Assembly (NCBI GenBank): GCA_009929445.1 | Contig: SAAL01000018.1 | Span: forward strand, 1 to 43,788 | DNA from: Bacteroidia bacterium | GTDB lineage: Bacteria > Bacteroidota > Bacteroidia > Bacteroidales > Paludibacteraceae | Direction: 5' to 3' | DNA: 43,788 nt | Part shown: piece after piece, positions 8,068 through 16,421 of the stretch | Numbering within the stretch: position 1 is the first letter of the stretch | Layout: every line of letters starts with the position of its first letter | Notes under the pieces: model-generated | Seen by the model: the letters and a program-made list of their open reading frames with translations, nothing else | Databases searched by the model: none | Told to the model about the DNA's origin: nothing | Program-made: the position numbers and the translations under genes

Positions 8068-8844
8068 ATGTTTACACATCAATATATGAAAACTAAATGG
8101 ATTCATGCGTTACTGATTATTTTCGTGGCAATCGGTTTCAGTTCGTGCTACACACAGAGGGATAAAAGCCTGTGGCAGGATTCAAAATCTTTCCCCAAAT
8201 ACGCCAAAGCAGACTACGAGCAATATAAAATTCATGTAAACGATGAACTTATTTTCAGAGTGACAAGTACCGATGAGGATTTTGTACGACTTATCGATGC
8301 TGGTTCTACGGCTTCACAGCAACAGGGAATTTCATACAGGGTATATCAGGATGGCACCATTGATTTGCCTTTTGTTGACTCTGTAAAAGTTGCAGGCATG
8401 ACTATCAATGATGCCACGGAAGCAATTCAGAGAAGATTCAAACAGATAATTCCCGATGCTGAAGTAAAACTTGCACTTTCGAATAAAGTTTATACTGTCA
8501 TTGGTGAAGCCGGCAACGGAATTTTCCCGATTTACAGAGAAAAAATGACTATCTATCAAGCACTTGCACAATCGGGCGAAATAGCACTCAGCGGCGACCG
8601 CAAACATATCAGGATATTACGCGAAAAAACCGGAGAAACTGAAATCCTGGAGTTTGACATCCGACCCAAGTCGGTAATCAATTCCAAATACTATTACATC
8701 TATCCGAATGATGTGATCTATGTTCAAAAAGAATCAGCAAGTTTTTATAAATCAAATAATTATACAACCTTACTCGGACTCATTACTTCATCTATTTCGC
8801 TCTTTACCACTGTATTTTATTACACAAAAGTCAATAACAACTAA
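8068..8844 (+). CDS. Polysaccharide export (OPX/Wza-type) lipoprotein, second copy
   Basis: A second OPX-family export lipoprotein in the same operon. The lipobox is GFSSC. Translation may start at 8068 or, with a more typical short signal peptide (MKTKWIHALL), at the ATG at 8086. The domain order copies the first gene: Poly_export with YKIHVNDELIFRVTSTDEDF and IDLPFVDSVKVAGMTI, then an SLBB-like repeat (YTVIGEAGNGIFPIYREKMT) and the closing YYIYPNDVIYVQK. Both proteins also share the IYREKMTIYQA / IMREKMNIFQA block, which argues for a tandem duplication followed by divergence. The two may form a mixed channel or serve different polymers. Confidence 0.88.
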   Translation: MFTHQYMKTKWIHALLIIFVAIGFSSCYTQRDKSLWQDSKSFPKYAKADYEQYKIHVNDELIFRVTSTDEDFVRLIDAGSTASQQQGISYRVYQDGTIDLPFVDSVKVAGMTINDATEAIQRRFKQIIPDAEVKLALSNKVYTVIGEAGNGIFPIYREKMTIYQALAQSGEIALSGDRKHIRILREKTGETEILEFDIRPKSVINSKYYYIYPNDVIYVQKESASFYKSNNYTTLLGLITSSISLFTTVFYYTKVNNN

Positions 8845-8891
8845 TCAGTTTACCTCTAAAAACTTAACCCTTTCTATATCCCCTTAACATT

Positions 8892-11282
8892 ATGGAAGAA
8901 AATAAAAACAGCAATCAATACACTCAATTTTCCGACAACGAAGAATCTGATTTCATACTCAAAGAATGGCTTCTTTTATTTTTACACTACTGGTATTTGT
9001 TCCTGCTTTTCGTTATCCTGGCTTTGGGAGCTGCATACCTCAAAAACAGGACATGGATAGAATCTTACCAGTCCAAAGGTACCATTATCATTGAAGAAAA
9101 CAGGTACAGCGGCTCTCAGGCATTCATGCAGGGATTTGGCGTTCAACCCGGCTACCGCAATGTGGATAATCAGACCGTGATTCTGACATCTTATGATCTG
9201 ATTAGTCGGGTGATTGACAGCATCCCGTTCCTTTCGGTGGATTACATTACCAAATCCAGATTCAAAACCCGGAATTTATACAACGAAACCCCGATTGTAA
9301 TAAATGCCGATTTTATTGATCCAAAAATTTACGGTGTATTGTTCAAACTGAGCATCAATACCGACGGAACCTACGTAATAACCGACGAAAACGGTTCGAT
9401 TGACAAGACCCTGAATGCCAAAGGACGTCTTGGAATTCCAATTCAACACAATTTATTCTTTATCACTGTTGAGCCTACAAGCAACAAGATACTCCGACGT
9501 GAGATATTTTTCAGATTCCGTAGCAAAGAATCGCTTATCAGCGATTTCATGTCGCGACTCCAGATAGGATTTATTCAGGATGGCTCATCGGTTCTTGGCA
9601 TTTCACTCACCAGCGAAACTCCCGACCGTGATATCGATTTCATCAATAAACTTTGCAGCGTATTTCTGACCGAAAATCTCGAGCGAAAAAACGATGCAGC
9701 TTCAAAAACAATGGATTTTATTGACCAGCAACTGGATACAGTTTCAAAATCACTGGCTATATCTGAAGGAGCCATGACTCAGTTCAGGAGAAGCAATCAG
9801 ATTGTCGACCTGCCAAGCCATTCTTCCGAGATTCTGGGCAAAGCTACTCAGTACGACGAAAAACAATCGGCACTCAACCTGAGAGACTCCTATTTCAAAT
9901 ACCTGACAAACTACCTGAAAACGAACCTCGATGCAGGAGCCGTGGTAGCTCCAAGCAGCCTTGGGCTGAACGATCCGATGCTCATGTCGCTTGTACAGCA
10001 GTTCAACGACCTGATTACCAAAAGAAACGAAACGAGCGACAAAAACCCGCTTTATGCCAAATACAATCGCGAAATTGAATCTTTGAAAAATTCTATCAAC
10101 GAAGTCATTACAAACATGAGGGCTTCAATGGAAATTGAAGGACAGGATTTGAGCCGTAAAATGGCCAGCGTGCAAAGCGATATAAGCGCCTTGCCACGAA
10201 AAGAAATGCAATTGATAGGAATTGAAAGAAAATACCGTGTGGACGACAATTATTATACCTTCTTTCTCCAAAAACGCGCAGAAGCAGCCATTCAAAAAGC
10301 GTCCAACAGTCCGGATAACAGCATACTGGACAAGGCGAGAATCGTTGCCCTGACCAACGGAAACACCAAATCCAGAACAATCCTGATTTATCTGCTCATC
10401 GGATTTTTGATTCCGGCTTTGTTTGTAGTGCTCAAAGAGCTGCTAAACAACACTATACGCGATACGAAAGACGTTGAAAGAAGCAGTAAATATCTGCTTA
10501 TCGGGACCATCAAACATACTAAAAATACCGATCCGACACTTACTTCCAAGCGTCCCCGTTCTTCATTTACCGAAATGTTCAGGGTAATTCGTACGAGGAT
10601 TGAATTTATTGTACAGCGGAAAACCAAAATTGCCATTTTGGTAACTTCTGCCGAATCCGGCGACGGCAAAACCTACTTCAGCACCAACCTGGCATCGACT
10701 TACGGTATGACCGGATTGAAAACACTCCTGATAGATATGGATATCCGAAAACCGAGTATCAACGAGCGTATGGGACTCGAAGAAACAGACGGAGTTACGA
10801 ACTACCTGATTGGTGAAAAAAAGCTGGATGAAATTATTCTGAAAAAAGAAGAACTGAACTTCGATATTTTGCTCGCAGGCAGCGTACCACCTAATCCGGG
10901 TGAATTAATCCGCTCAGATCAGTTGAAAAACATGTTTCTGGAGCTGCGCGAAAAGTACGATTACATCATTGTGGATACAAGCCCGATTGGTTTGGTAGCC
11001 GAAGCTTACTCACTGGCGCCGATGATGGATGCAAATTTAATTGTAGTGAGAAGTGAAAAGACCAACAAATCGTTCTTCAGGAAACTGAATGATCAACTCA
11101 TATCTGATAATCTCAAACATTGCTACATCATTCTGAATGATATCAACATCGAGAACACTTCATACGGCAGATACGGTAGAAATTACGGTTACGGATATGG
11201 TTACGGATACGGATATGGGTACAGCAAAGAAAAAGATGCCCAAAAGTATGTACAGTACTACGAAGACGATAAAGATATTTGA
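8892..11282 (+). CDS. Wzc-type polysaccharide co-polymerase with C-terminal BY-kinase
   Basis: Inner-membrane regulator of exopolysaccharide chain length and export, with a bacterial tyrosine kinase domain. The first membrane segment is about residues 30-50 and the second about 497-514; between them lies the periplasmic Wzz-type region with coiled-coil stretches (about 270-480). The cytoplasmic kinase has Walker A SAESGDGKT (586-594, Lys593), Walker A' LLIDMDI (612-618) and Walker B IIVDTSP (about 692-698). The C-terminal tail is a tyrosine cluster of 12 Tyr in the last 40 residues, including an almost pure Gly-Tyr repeat (765-777), the expected autophosphorylation region. It follows the two OPX genes, and a terminator closes the operon. 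No glycosyltransferase, flippase or polymerase gene lies next to it. Confidence 0.93.
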   Translation: MEENKNSNQYTQFSDNEESDFILKEWLLLFLHYWYLFLLFVILALGAAYLKNRTWIESYQSKGTIIIEENRYSGSQAFMQGFGVQPGYRNVDNQTVILTSYDLISRVIDSIPFLSVDYITKSRFKTRNLYNETPIVINADFIDPKIYGVLFKLSINTDGTYVITDENGSIDKTLNAKGRLGIPIQHNLFFITVEPTSNKILRREIFFRFRSKESLISDFMSRLQIGFIQDGSSVLGISLTSETPDRDIDFINKLCSVFLTENLERKNDAASKTMDFIDQQLDTVSKSLAISEGAMTQFRRSNQIVDLPSHSSEILGKATQYDEKQSALNLRDSYFKYLTNYLKTNLDAGAVVAPSSLGLNDPMLMSLVQQFNDLITKRNETSDKNPLYAKYNREIESLKNSINEVITNMRASMEIEGQDLSRKMASVQSDISALPRKEMQLIGIERKYRVDDNYYTFFLQKRAEAAIQKASNSPDNSILDKARIVALTNGNTKSRTILIYLLIGFLIPALFVVLKELLNNTIRDTKDVERSSKYLLIGTIKHTKNTDPTLTSKRPRSSFTEMFRVIRTRIEFIVQRKTKIAILVTSAESGDGKTYFSTNLASTYGMTGLKTLLIDMDIRKPSINERMGLEETDGVTNYLIGEKKLDEIILKKEELNFDILLAGSVPPNPGELIRSDQLKNMFLELREKYDYIIVDTSPIGLVAEAYSLAPMMDANLIVVRSEKTNKSFFRKLNDQLISDNLKHCYIILNDINIENTSYGRYGRNYGYGYGYGYGYGYSKEKDAQKYVQYYEDDKDI

Positions 11283-11312
11283 TAAGAAATAATGGTTTAA
11301 AAATAGAAACCG

Positions 11313-11347
11313 AATAGCCTCAGATTGAATATTTGAGGCTATTTTTT
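11313..11347 (+). terminator. Intrinsic terminator of the exopolysaccharide export operon
   Basis: A perfect 10-bp stem AATAGCCTCA / TGAGGCTATT (11313-11322 and 11334-11343) with an 11-base loop runs into a T tract ending at 11347. It begins 31 bases after the wzc-type gene. Confidence 0.85.
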
Positions 11348-11408
11348 TCACCGAACCACTACATTGTAATTTTGCAGAATCAATACCTGAGGGTTATGAA
11401 AGTGAAAA

Positions 11409-11443
11409 CACCTCTGTACAGAATCGAAAATCTGACAGAGGTG
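11409..11443 (-). terminator. Probable terminator hairpin of the PiT transporter gene
   Basis: CACCTCTGT (11409-11417) pairs with ACAGAGGTG (11435-11443). Inside, CAGA pairs with TCTG after one bulged base, giving about 13 bp and an 8-base loop. On the minus strand it is followed by a short TTTT stretch. It lies 30 bases beyond the PiT stop. Confidence 0.6.
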
Positions 11444-11472
11444 AAATACTTAATTCATTTTGTAAAAAAGCC

Positions 11473-13749
11473 TTACATAGTTAGTGGAATGCTTTTTACT
11501 ATGTCAGCTGTACTCATTTCTCTGGCTACTTTTGAATATTGCTGGCTGAAACTTCGCTGAGATTTCATCAGATTGCTCGATTGAAGGGCAATGATTTTCG
11601 ACTCGTTGATAAGATTCAGGAACAGAATACTTCCGCGAGTAGTGGTTTCATTTTCTTTTACCCTTTTAATTTGTCTTTTGGTGAGTTTTACATACAAGTC
11701 AGTCATCAGATCGCGCAATTGGGTAATTTCATCAAACCCCGAGTAATCGTTGCTTTCAAGCATCAGGCTAAATTTACCGAAGCTATCGGTCAAGGCATTG
11801 TACATTTGTTTCAGATCCTCAATCTGTTCTTTTGAAAACGGTGTATGGTTGTTGTCGATGTAGGAATAGCTTGATTCAGCCATTGCTTTCAATGATTTGG
11901 TGATCTCGAATGAATAATCCACCAGCTGAACATATTCCTGCTCCAAATCGAGCGCACTTATCTGAATGGTTTCAATAGTGGGTACTACTTCATACATGCG
12001 CTTGTCTTTATATTTTTCATACAAACTGTTTGTTTCAGCCACTACATTTCTCATCGTTTTTCTGTTCTCATTTTTCAGTCCGTCAATTGTTAGGCTGAAC
12101 GTATTCAGTGTAGCCTCAAGCACAGTTTTCACTTCGCTTGTACATTCTGCCACAAGTTGTTTTTCTGAGGATAACTGCACGTGTTTGCTCTCTTCTTTTT
12201 CTTTTCGCTTTGTATGCAGTTTGCCCGATCTGAACAACAAAAATCCTACAAGAGCAAGCATGACGAAAATGGCGATTTTTCCGCCCCACATCAGAAACAA
12301 GCCAACTAGCAAAGAAGCAGTCAGTGCTACGAGCGCTGTGAGCAGCCATCCTGACACCACTGTCAACACACCGTTTATTCTGTAAACGGCACTCTCGCGG
12401 CCCCAGGCTCTGTCAGCAAGCGAAGTTCCCATGGCTACCATGAATGTAACGAATGTGGTTGATAAAGGAAGTTTCAGCGAGGTACCCAACGAAATGAGGA
12501 GCGCTGAAATAGTGAGGTTAACGGATGCACGAATCAGGTCAAATGACGCATTGTTCTCAATCGCAACAGGTTCAAAGCGTTTATCTAAAAACTCTTTCAC
12601 ATTTGGTGGCGTAGATTTGTTAATAGCTTTGCTTATTTTCATGGCTCCGTGAACTATGGAGCGCGAAAGCGCTGAAGATGAAAATCGCTCCACTCCTTCC
12701 CCTTTTCTGGCCAGATTAACCTCCGTTTCGGTCACGGTACGTGATTTCTTTGAAAACCACAAGGCAAGCACCATGATAATACCTGCACCAAACAACCATT
12801 GCCATTGCGCCGTTACAGGCTTGTTCAGTTCACCCATATACAGCGTATCAATAGAGCCACCTGAGGCTACTACATCTTTTGCTATGGTAAACGAATCCAA
12901 ACCGGCCATGAAAACCCCGATAAAATTAACAAGGTCATTACCGGCGAATGCCAGTGCCAGAGCGGCTGTTCCGGCCAGTACAATTATTTTAAGGATATTA
13001 ACCCTGAAAACAAACTGAAAAATGGCCATCAATACCGTCCACCCGAGAAATGCGTATAATATTGCTTTTCCCATGCTGTTATTCAGAAAATCAAGAAAGG
13101 CTTCTGAAACTAACACACTTCCTTTCAGACCTTTAAATATCGCAAAGTAAGTGATGGCTGTCAGTGCAATACCGCCCCAAACGGCTCCGAGATATACGAA
13201 GGATTTTTTATAATTGAACGAAAAAATCAAGCGTGAAATATACATGATGAGTGATCCGAAGACAAATGCAATAGCAATGGAAATAAATATTCCGCTGATA
13301 ATAGCCAATGCCTTTCCACTGTTGATATACTCACCTAAACTACCGGAATCATTGGACCAAATGGTAAAAAGCGATACTGCAAGTGCTGCTCCAAGCAACT
13401 CGAAGACGAGCGATACGGTAGTGGAAGTGGGCAAGCCAAACGTATTGAAAACATCCAGTAAAACAATGTCAGTTAACATCACAGCAAGAAAGAGAATCAT
13501 AGCTGCGTGGAATGTCAGTTTTTCGGGATGAAATACTCCGCTACGGGCAACTTCCATCATGCCGCTGGAGAAAAGTGAACCTATCAACACTCCAAGAGAC
13601 GCAACGGTGAGTATCAGCCAAAGAGGTGCTACTTTGGAGCCGATACTTGAATTCAGAAAGTTGACAGCATCATTGGCTACTCCGACCGCTAAATCCATCA
13701 CAGCCAATCCGAGAAGAATGATGACAATTATTAAATAAATTGGATCCAT
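11473..13749 (-). CDS. PiT-family inorganic phosphate transporter with PhoU-like C-terminal domain
   Basis: Integral inner-membrane phosphate permease of the PiT family (cation-coupled phosphate uptake). The first family repeat has GVANDAVNFLNSSIGS (23-38) and the GLPTSTTVSLVFELLG helix. The second repeat, in the middle of the protein, has LPLSTTFVTFMVAMGTSLAD. Many hydrophobic helices are visible. At 758 residues it is far longer than a classical PiT (about 420-500). The last 230 or so residues are hydrophilic and helical and resemble PhoU, the phosphate-signalling adaptor usually encoded by a separate gene. Such PiT-PhoU fusions occur in Bacteroidetes. A -7 element at 13795-13802 implies a leader of about 40 bases. 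Confidence 0.9.
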   Translation of the reverse strand: MDPIYLIIVIILLGLAVMDLAVGVANDAVNFLNSSIGSKVAPLWLILTVASLGVLIGSLFSSGMMEVARSGVFHPEKLTFHAAMILFLAVMLTDIVLLDVFNTFGLPTSTTVSLVFELLGAALAVSLFTIWSNDSGSLGEYINSGKALAIISGIFISIAIAFVFGSLIMYISRLIFSFNYKKSFVYLGAVWGGIALTAITYFAIFKGLKGSVLVSEAFLDFLNNSMGKAILYAFLGWTVLMAIFQFVFRVNILKIIVLAGTAALALAFAGNDLVNFIGVFMAGLDSFTIAKDVVASGGSIDTLYMGELNKPVTAQWQWLFGAGIIMVLALWFSKKSRTVTETEVNLARKGEGVERFSSSALSRSIVHGAMKISKAINKSTPPNVKEFLDKRFEPVAIENNASFDLIRASVNLTISALLISLGTSLKLPLSTTFVTFMVAMGTSLADRAWGRESAVYRINGVLTVVSGWLLTALVALTASLLVGLFLMWGGKIAIFVMLALVGFLLFRSGKLHTKRKEKEESKHVQLSSEKQLVAECTSEVKTVLEATLNTFSLTIDGLKNENRKTMRNVVAETNSLYEKYKDKRMYEVVPTIETIQISALDLEQEYVQLVDYSFEITKSLKAMAESSYSYIDNNHTPFSKEQIEDLKQMYNALTDSFGKFSLMLESNDYSGFDEITQLRDLMTDLYVKLTKRQIKRVKENETTTRGSILFLNLINESKIIALQSSNLMKSQRSFSQQYSKVAREMSTADIVKSIPLTM

Positions 13750-13794
13750 ACTACGATTATTTTATGTTTTAAGAGTTAACCCTTTTTATCATTA

Positions 13795-13802
13795 CAAAAA
13801 TA
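13795..13802 (-). promoter_or_regulatory. Putative -7 element of the PiT transporter gene
   Basis: Minus strand TATTTTTG, a match to TAnnTTTG, about 45 bases before the ATG. CAAA boxes upstream sit at 14 and 25 bases, neither ideal for a -33 element. An overlapping TGTTTAACA palindrome lies at 13805-13813. Confidence 0.4.
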
Positions 13803-13963
13803 TCTGTTTAACATTACAAAACGGTTACAAAATCTGAATTACAAGGAGTTGAAAGAAATTGTTTTTAAAAAAAATCTTACAAAAAAAAGAATGGCTATTA
13901 TAAAAGAGCTACTATTGATTGAAACTCAACACGGAGATCCAAATATATGAATGATGCCTGAAA

Positions 13964-14013
13964 CAAAAAAACATGAATGGCTGTAAGTTCTTCCGACTTA
14001 CAGCCATTCATGT
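13964..14013 (-). terminator. Strong terminator of the meaB gene, beginning at its stop codon
   Basis: Two 18-base arms pair perfectly (13971-13988 and 13996-14013) around the 7-base loop TCTTCCG. One further A-T pair can form using the last base of the stop codon at 14014. On the minus strand a run of seven T follows. It also separates this unit from the PiT gene. Confidence 0.9.
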
Positions 14014-15117
14014 TCAATCAGAGAGTTTTTTATAATTCTCGAGCAGTTGCTTCGCTGCAATGAATGAACTTTGTTCATTCCTCAACACCTTGTTTTCGGC
14101 AATCTGAAGGAGTTTTTGTATCGTTTCATTATTGTAAAAACCGGATTTCAACTTCTCGTTGATCGTTTCGTACATCCAGTATTTCGATTGATTTGTTCTT
14201 TTGCTTTCGAAATACCCATTATTCTTTACAAATCCGATGTAATTTATTACCATTTGCCATACGTCAGCAATACCGGTTTTCTCTATGGCGGAGCAGTTGA
14301 TTACTTCGGGGCTCCAACCGGATTCGGCCATCGGGAATAGGTGCAGGGCATTCTTGAACTGCTGCCGGGCAAGTTTTGATTTTTCCACGTTTGTGCCGTC
14401 GGATTTGTTGATGGCTATTCCGTCGGCCATTTCCATGATACCCCGTTTGATTCCCTGCAACTCGTCGCCTGTACCGGCAAGCTGAATCAGCAGAAAGAAA
14501 TCGACCATGGAATGTACTGCCGTTTCGCTTTGCCCCACTCCAACCGTTTCCACAAATACGGTATCAAAACCGGCGGCTTCACAGAGCACAATCGTTTCAC
14601 GGGTTTTTCGGGCTACACCGCCCAGCGAGCCGGCTGACGGTGAAGGGCGAATAAAGGCGTTTTTGGCAACAGAAAGTTCTTCCATGCGGGTTTTATCGCC
14701 CAGAATGCTTCCTTTGGTACGTTCGCTGCTCGGATCAATGGCAAGTACGGCCAGTTTATGCCCGGTTTGCAATATATGCATTCCAAGTGCCTCGATAAAG
14801 GTACTTTTCCCGGCTCCCGGAACTCCTGTAATTCCTATCCGGATTGATTTTCCGGCATGTGGAAGGCATTTTTCAATCACTTCCTGAGCTATTTCCTGAT
14901 CGTGGGGCAGCGAACTCTCAACAAGCGTTACAGCCTGACTTAAAACCGACACATCACCAGCCAGTATTCCCTCCAGATATTCACCGGCTGACAGTCGTCG
15001 GCGTTTTATCCGCTTTTTGCTGTAAGGATTTATTACAGGCACATCTGTCACTCCCCCGTTTACATTCAAACTTTTGAATTGAGGATCGTTTTCAGGATGT
15101 TTGTGATGATAATGCAT
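14014..15117 (-). CDS. meaB: MeaB/ArgK-type GTPase, methylmalonyl-CoA mutase chaperone
   Basis: G3E-type P-loop GTPase that loads and protects the adenosylcobalamin cofactor of methylmalonyl-CoA mutase. Key motifs are the P-loop GVPGAGKST (98-106), the MeaB block IDPSSERTKGSILGDKTRM (127-145), the switch ETVGVGQSE (190-198) and the guanine-specificity motif NKSD (237-240). At 367 residues it is slightly longer than usual because of an N-terminal extension rich in His, Lys and Arg (1-45). It lies 20 bases after the DUF1573 gene and is probably co-transcribed with it. No mutase subunit gene is in the window, so its client must be encoded elsewhere. Transcription ends at a very strong hairpin that starts at the stop codon. 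Confidence 0.93.
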   Translation of the reverse strand: MHYHHKHPENDPQFKSLNVNGGVTDVPVINPYSKKRIKRRRLSAGEYLEGILAGDVSVLSQAVTLVESSLPHDQEIAQEVIEKCLPHAGKSIRIGITGVPGAGKSTFIEALGMHILQTGHKLAVLAIDPSSERTKGSILGDKTRMEELSVAKNAFIRPSPSAGSLGGVARKTRETIVLCEAAGFDTVFVETVGVGQSETAVHSMVDFFLLIQLAGTGDELQGIKRGIMEMADGIAINKSDGTNVEKSKLARQQFKNALHLFPMAESGWSPEVINCSAIEKTGIADVWQMVINYIGFVKNNGYFESKRTNQSKYWMYETINEKLKSGFYNNETIQKLLQIAENKVLRNEQSSFIAAKQLLENYKKLSD

Positions 15118-15137
15118 TATATTTACAAACGGAAAAA

Positions 15138-16241
15138 TTAAATCACTTTGTAGCTTACCGTAAATGTTAAGAATGTATTTACAGGATCGTTTGTCTGAAC
15201 TGTAAATGCTTTTTTGTATTCCCCTTTTGGCAGGAACTTTGAATCAACATCAATTTTGAAACTCTCGGTATGTCCGCCTTTGATGGTTGCACGCAGGGGA
15301 TGAATAATAATATCGCTGTTGTTATTGGTGATGCGGCGAATTTCGAGTGGATTATTTCCGGCATTTTTAATGTTAACTTTACCGCGCACCCGGTTTCCTT
15401 TTTTGATATTGCCAATATAAAGATTACTTGATTTCACTTCTATAATGGGCGATAACCGTTTTTGTTCGGCGCTCATTTTGCTGAAATCTTCGGTCACGTT
15501 TGCAAAAACCGTTATTTTGTTTGCATCTCCGGTTATTTTTTTCCCGTTCAGTGTCAATGTAAGTTTATCATCTACGGGTCCCCACTCTGATGCTTTGGTG
15601 CCGTCAAAAGTAAATGTAATGGCACCCTGCTCGTTAGGTTTCAGGGTTTTCGGAGTGATGTTGGCGCTCAGGTATACTGGCAACTCGGGCAGCGTTACAG
15701 TGAGATTGGATGGTGAAGAATTCAGCATGGCAATGGTACGGGTTTGAGTAGATTTACTATCTACATTACTCATTTGCACCACTTTACTGTTCAATTTTAA
15801 AGCATCGATCTGAATCGGATAGTTGTTTGCCTGAGGTGCACTCTGAGCAGAAGATGATTTAGGTTTTACATCTCCCTTAATAATCAGAGTGACCATTTCT
15901 TCGGTCGAATTACTGTAAACGTAAATTTGCTTGTTGAATGCGCCCGGACGCCCCATCGGGTTATAGGTAGCAGTGACGTTGCCTTTCTTACCCGGTTCAA
16001 TCGGAGTTTTTGTCCATTCGGGAGTCGTACATCCGCAGGATGCATTCACACGCTGAATAACCAACGGGGTGGTTCCGGTATTGGTAAACTCAAAAACGTG
16101 TGAAACATTACCACCATCTTCGGTTATCTGACCAAAATCAAACGTCTTTTCACTAAAATTAATTTCAGCTTTTTGGGCTGTTACACTTGCTGTGAAAATT
16201 ACTACTGACACAGCAACAATTGAAAATAATTTACGAATCAT
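15138..16241 (-). CDS. Exported DUF1573 protein with two ASH-like beta domains
   Basis: Secreted or periplasmic protein of unknown function. A signal peptide (about 1-22, ending SVTAQ) leads into a DUF1573 domain (about 27-120) with the family's hallmark: FEFTNTGTTPLVIQRVNASCGCTTPEW, here split as FEFTNTGTTPL (50s) followed by NASCGCTTPEW. The second half repeats the pattern with KNAGNNPLEIRRITNNNSDI near residue 290 and ends in a beta sandwich. Such domains resemble the ASPM-SPD2-Hydin (Ig-like) fold. The two closely spaced Cys in ASCGC may bind metal or form a disulfide. First gene of the unit with meaB, divergent from the amidohydrolase gene. I do not know its function. Confidence 0.8.
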   Translation of the reverse strand: MIRKLFSIVAVSVVIFTASVTAQKAEINFSEKTFDFGQITEDGGNVSHVFEFTNTGTTPLVIQRVNASCGCTTPEWTKTPIEPGKKGNVTATYNPMGRPGAFNKQIYVYSNSTEEMVTLIIKGDVKPKSSSAQSAPQANNYPIQIDALKLNSKVVQMSNVDSKSTQTRTIAMLNSSPSNLTVTLPELPVYLSANITPKTLKPNEQGAITFTFDGTKASEWGPVDDKLTLTLNGKKITGDANKITVFANVTEDFSKMSAEQKRLSPIIEVKSSNLYIGNIKKGNRVRGKVNIKNAGNNPLEIRRITNNNSDIIIHPLRATIKGGHTESFKIDVDSKFLPKGEYKKAFTVQTNDPVNTFLTFTVSYKVI

Positions 16242-16291
16242 AAGAATATAAATTTATTATCAGTTTATTTTATTAAAAATACAAAATCATG

Positions 16292-16299
16292 CAAATTTA
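16292..16299 (-). promoter_or_regulatory. Putative -7 element of the DUF1573-meaB unit
   Basis: Minus strand TAAATTTG, a match to TAnnTTTG, implying a leader of about 45 bases. The nearest CAAA (TTTG on the minus strand) is 25 bases away, longer than usual for a -33 box. Confidence 0.35.
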
Positions 16300-16373
16300 C
16301 GAAAAATGTTTTTAAGAACACTTCCAAAATGATATTATCTGTATAAATTAAGGTTAATTGCTGTAAAAAACCA

Positions 16374-16381
16374 TATCTTTG
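16374..16381 (+). promoter_or_regulatory. Putative -7 element of the M20 amidohydrolase gene
   Basis: TATCTTTG matches TAnnTTTG and lies 40 bases before the ATG, a typical Bacteroidetes distance. No good -33 box is seen. Confidence 0.45.
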
Positions 16382-16421
16382 CATTCAATTTCTTTTGGAA
16401 AACCACTAATTCATCTAATTC

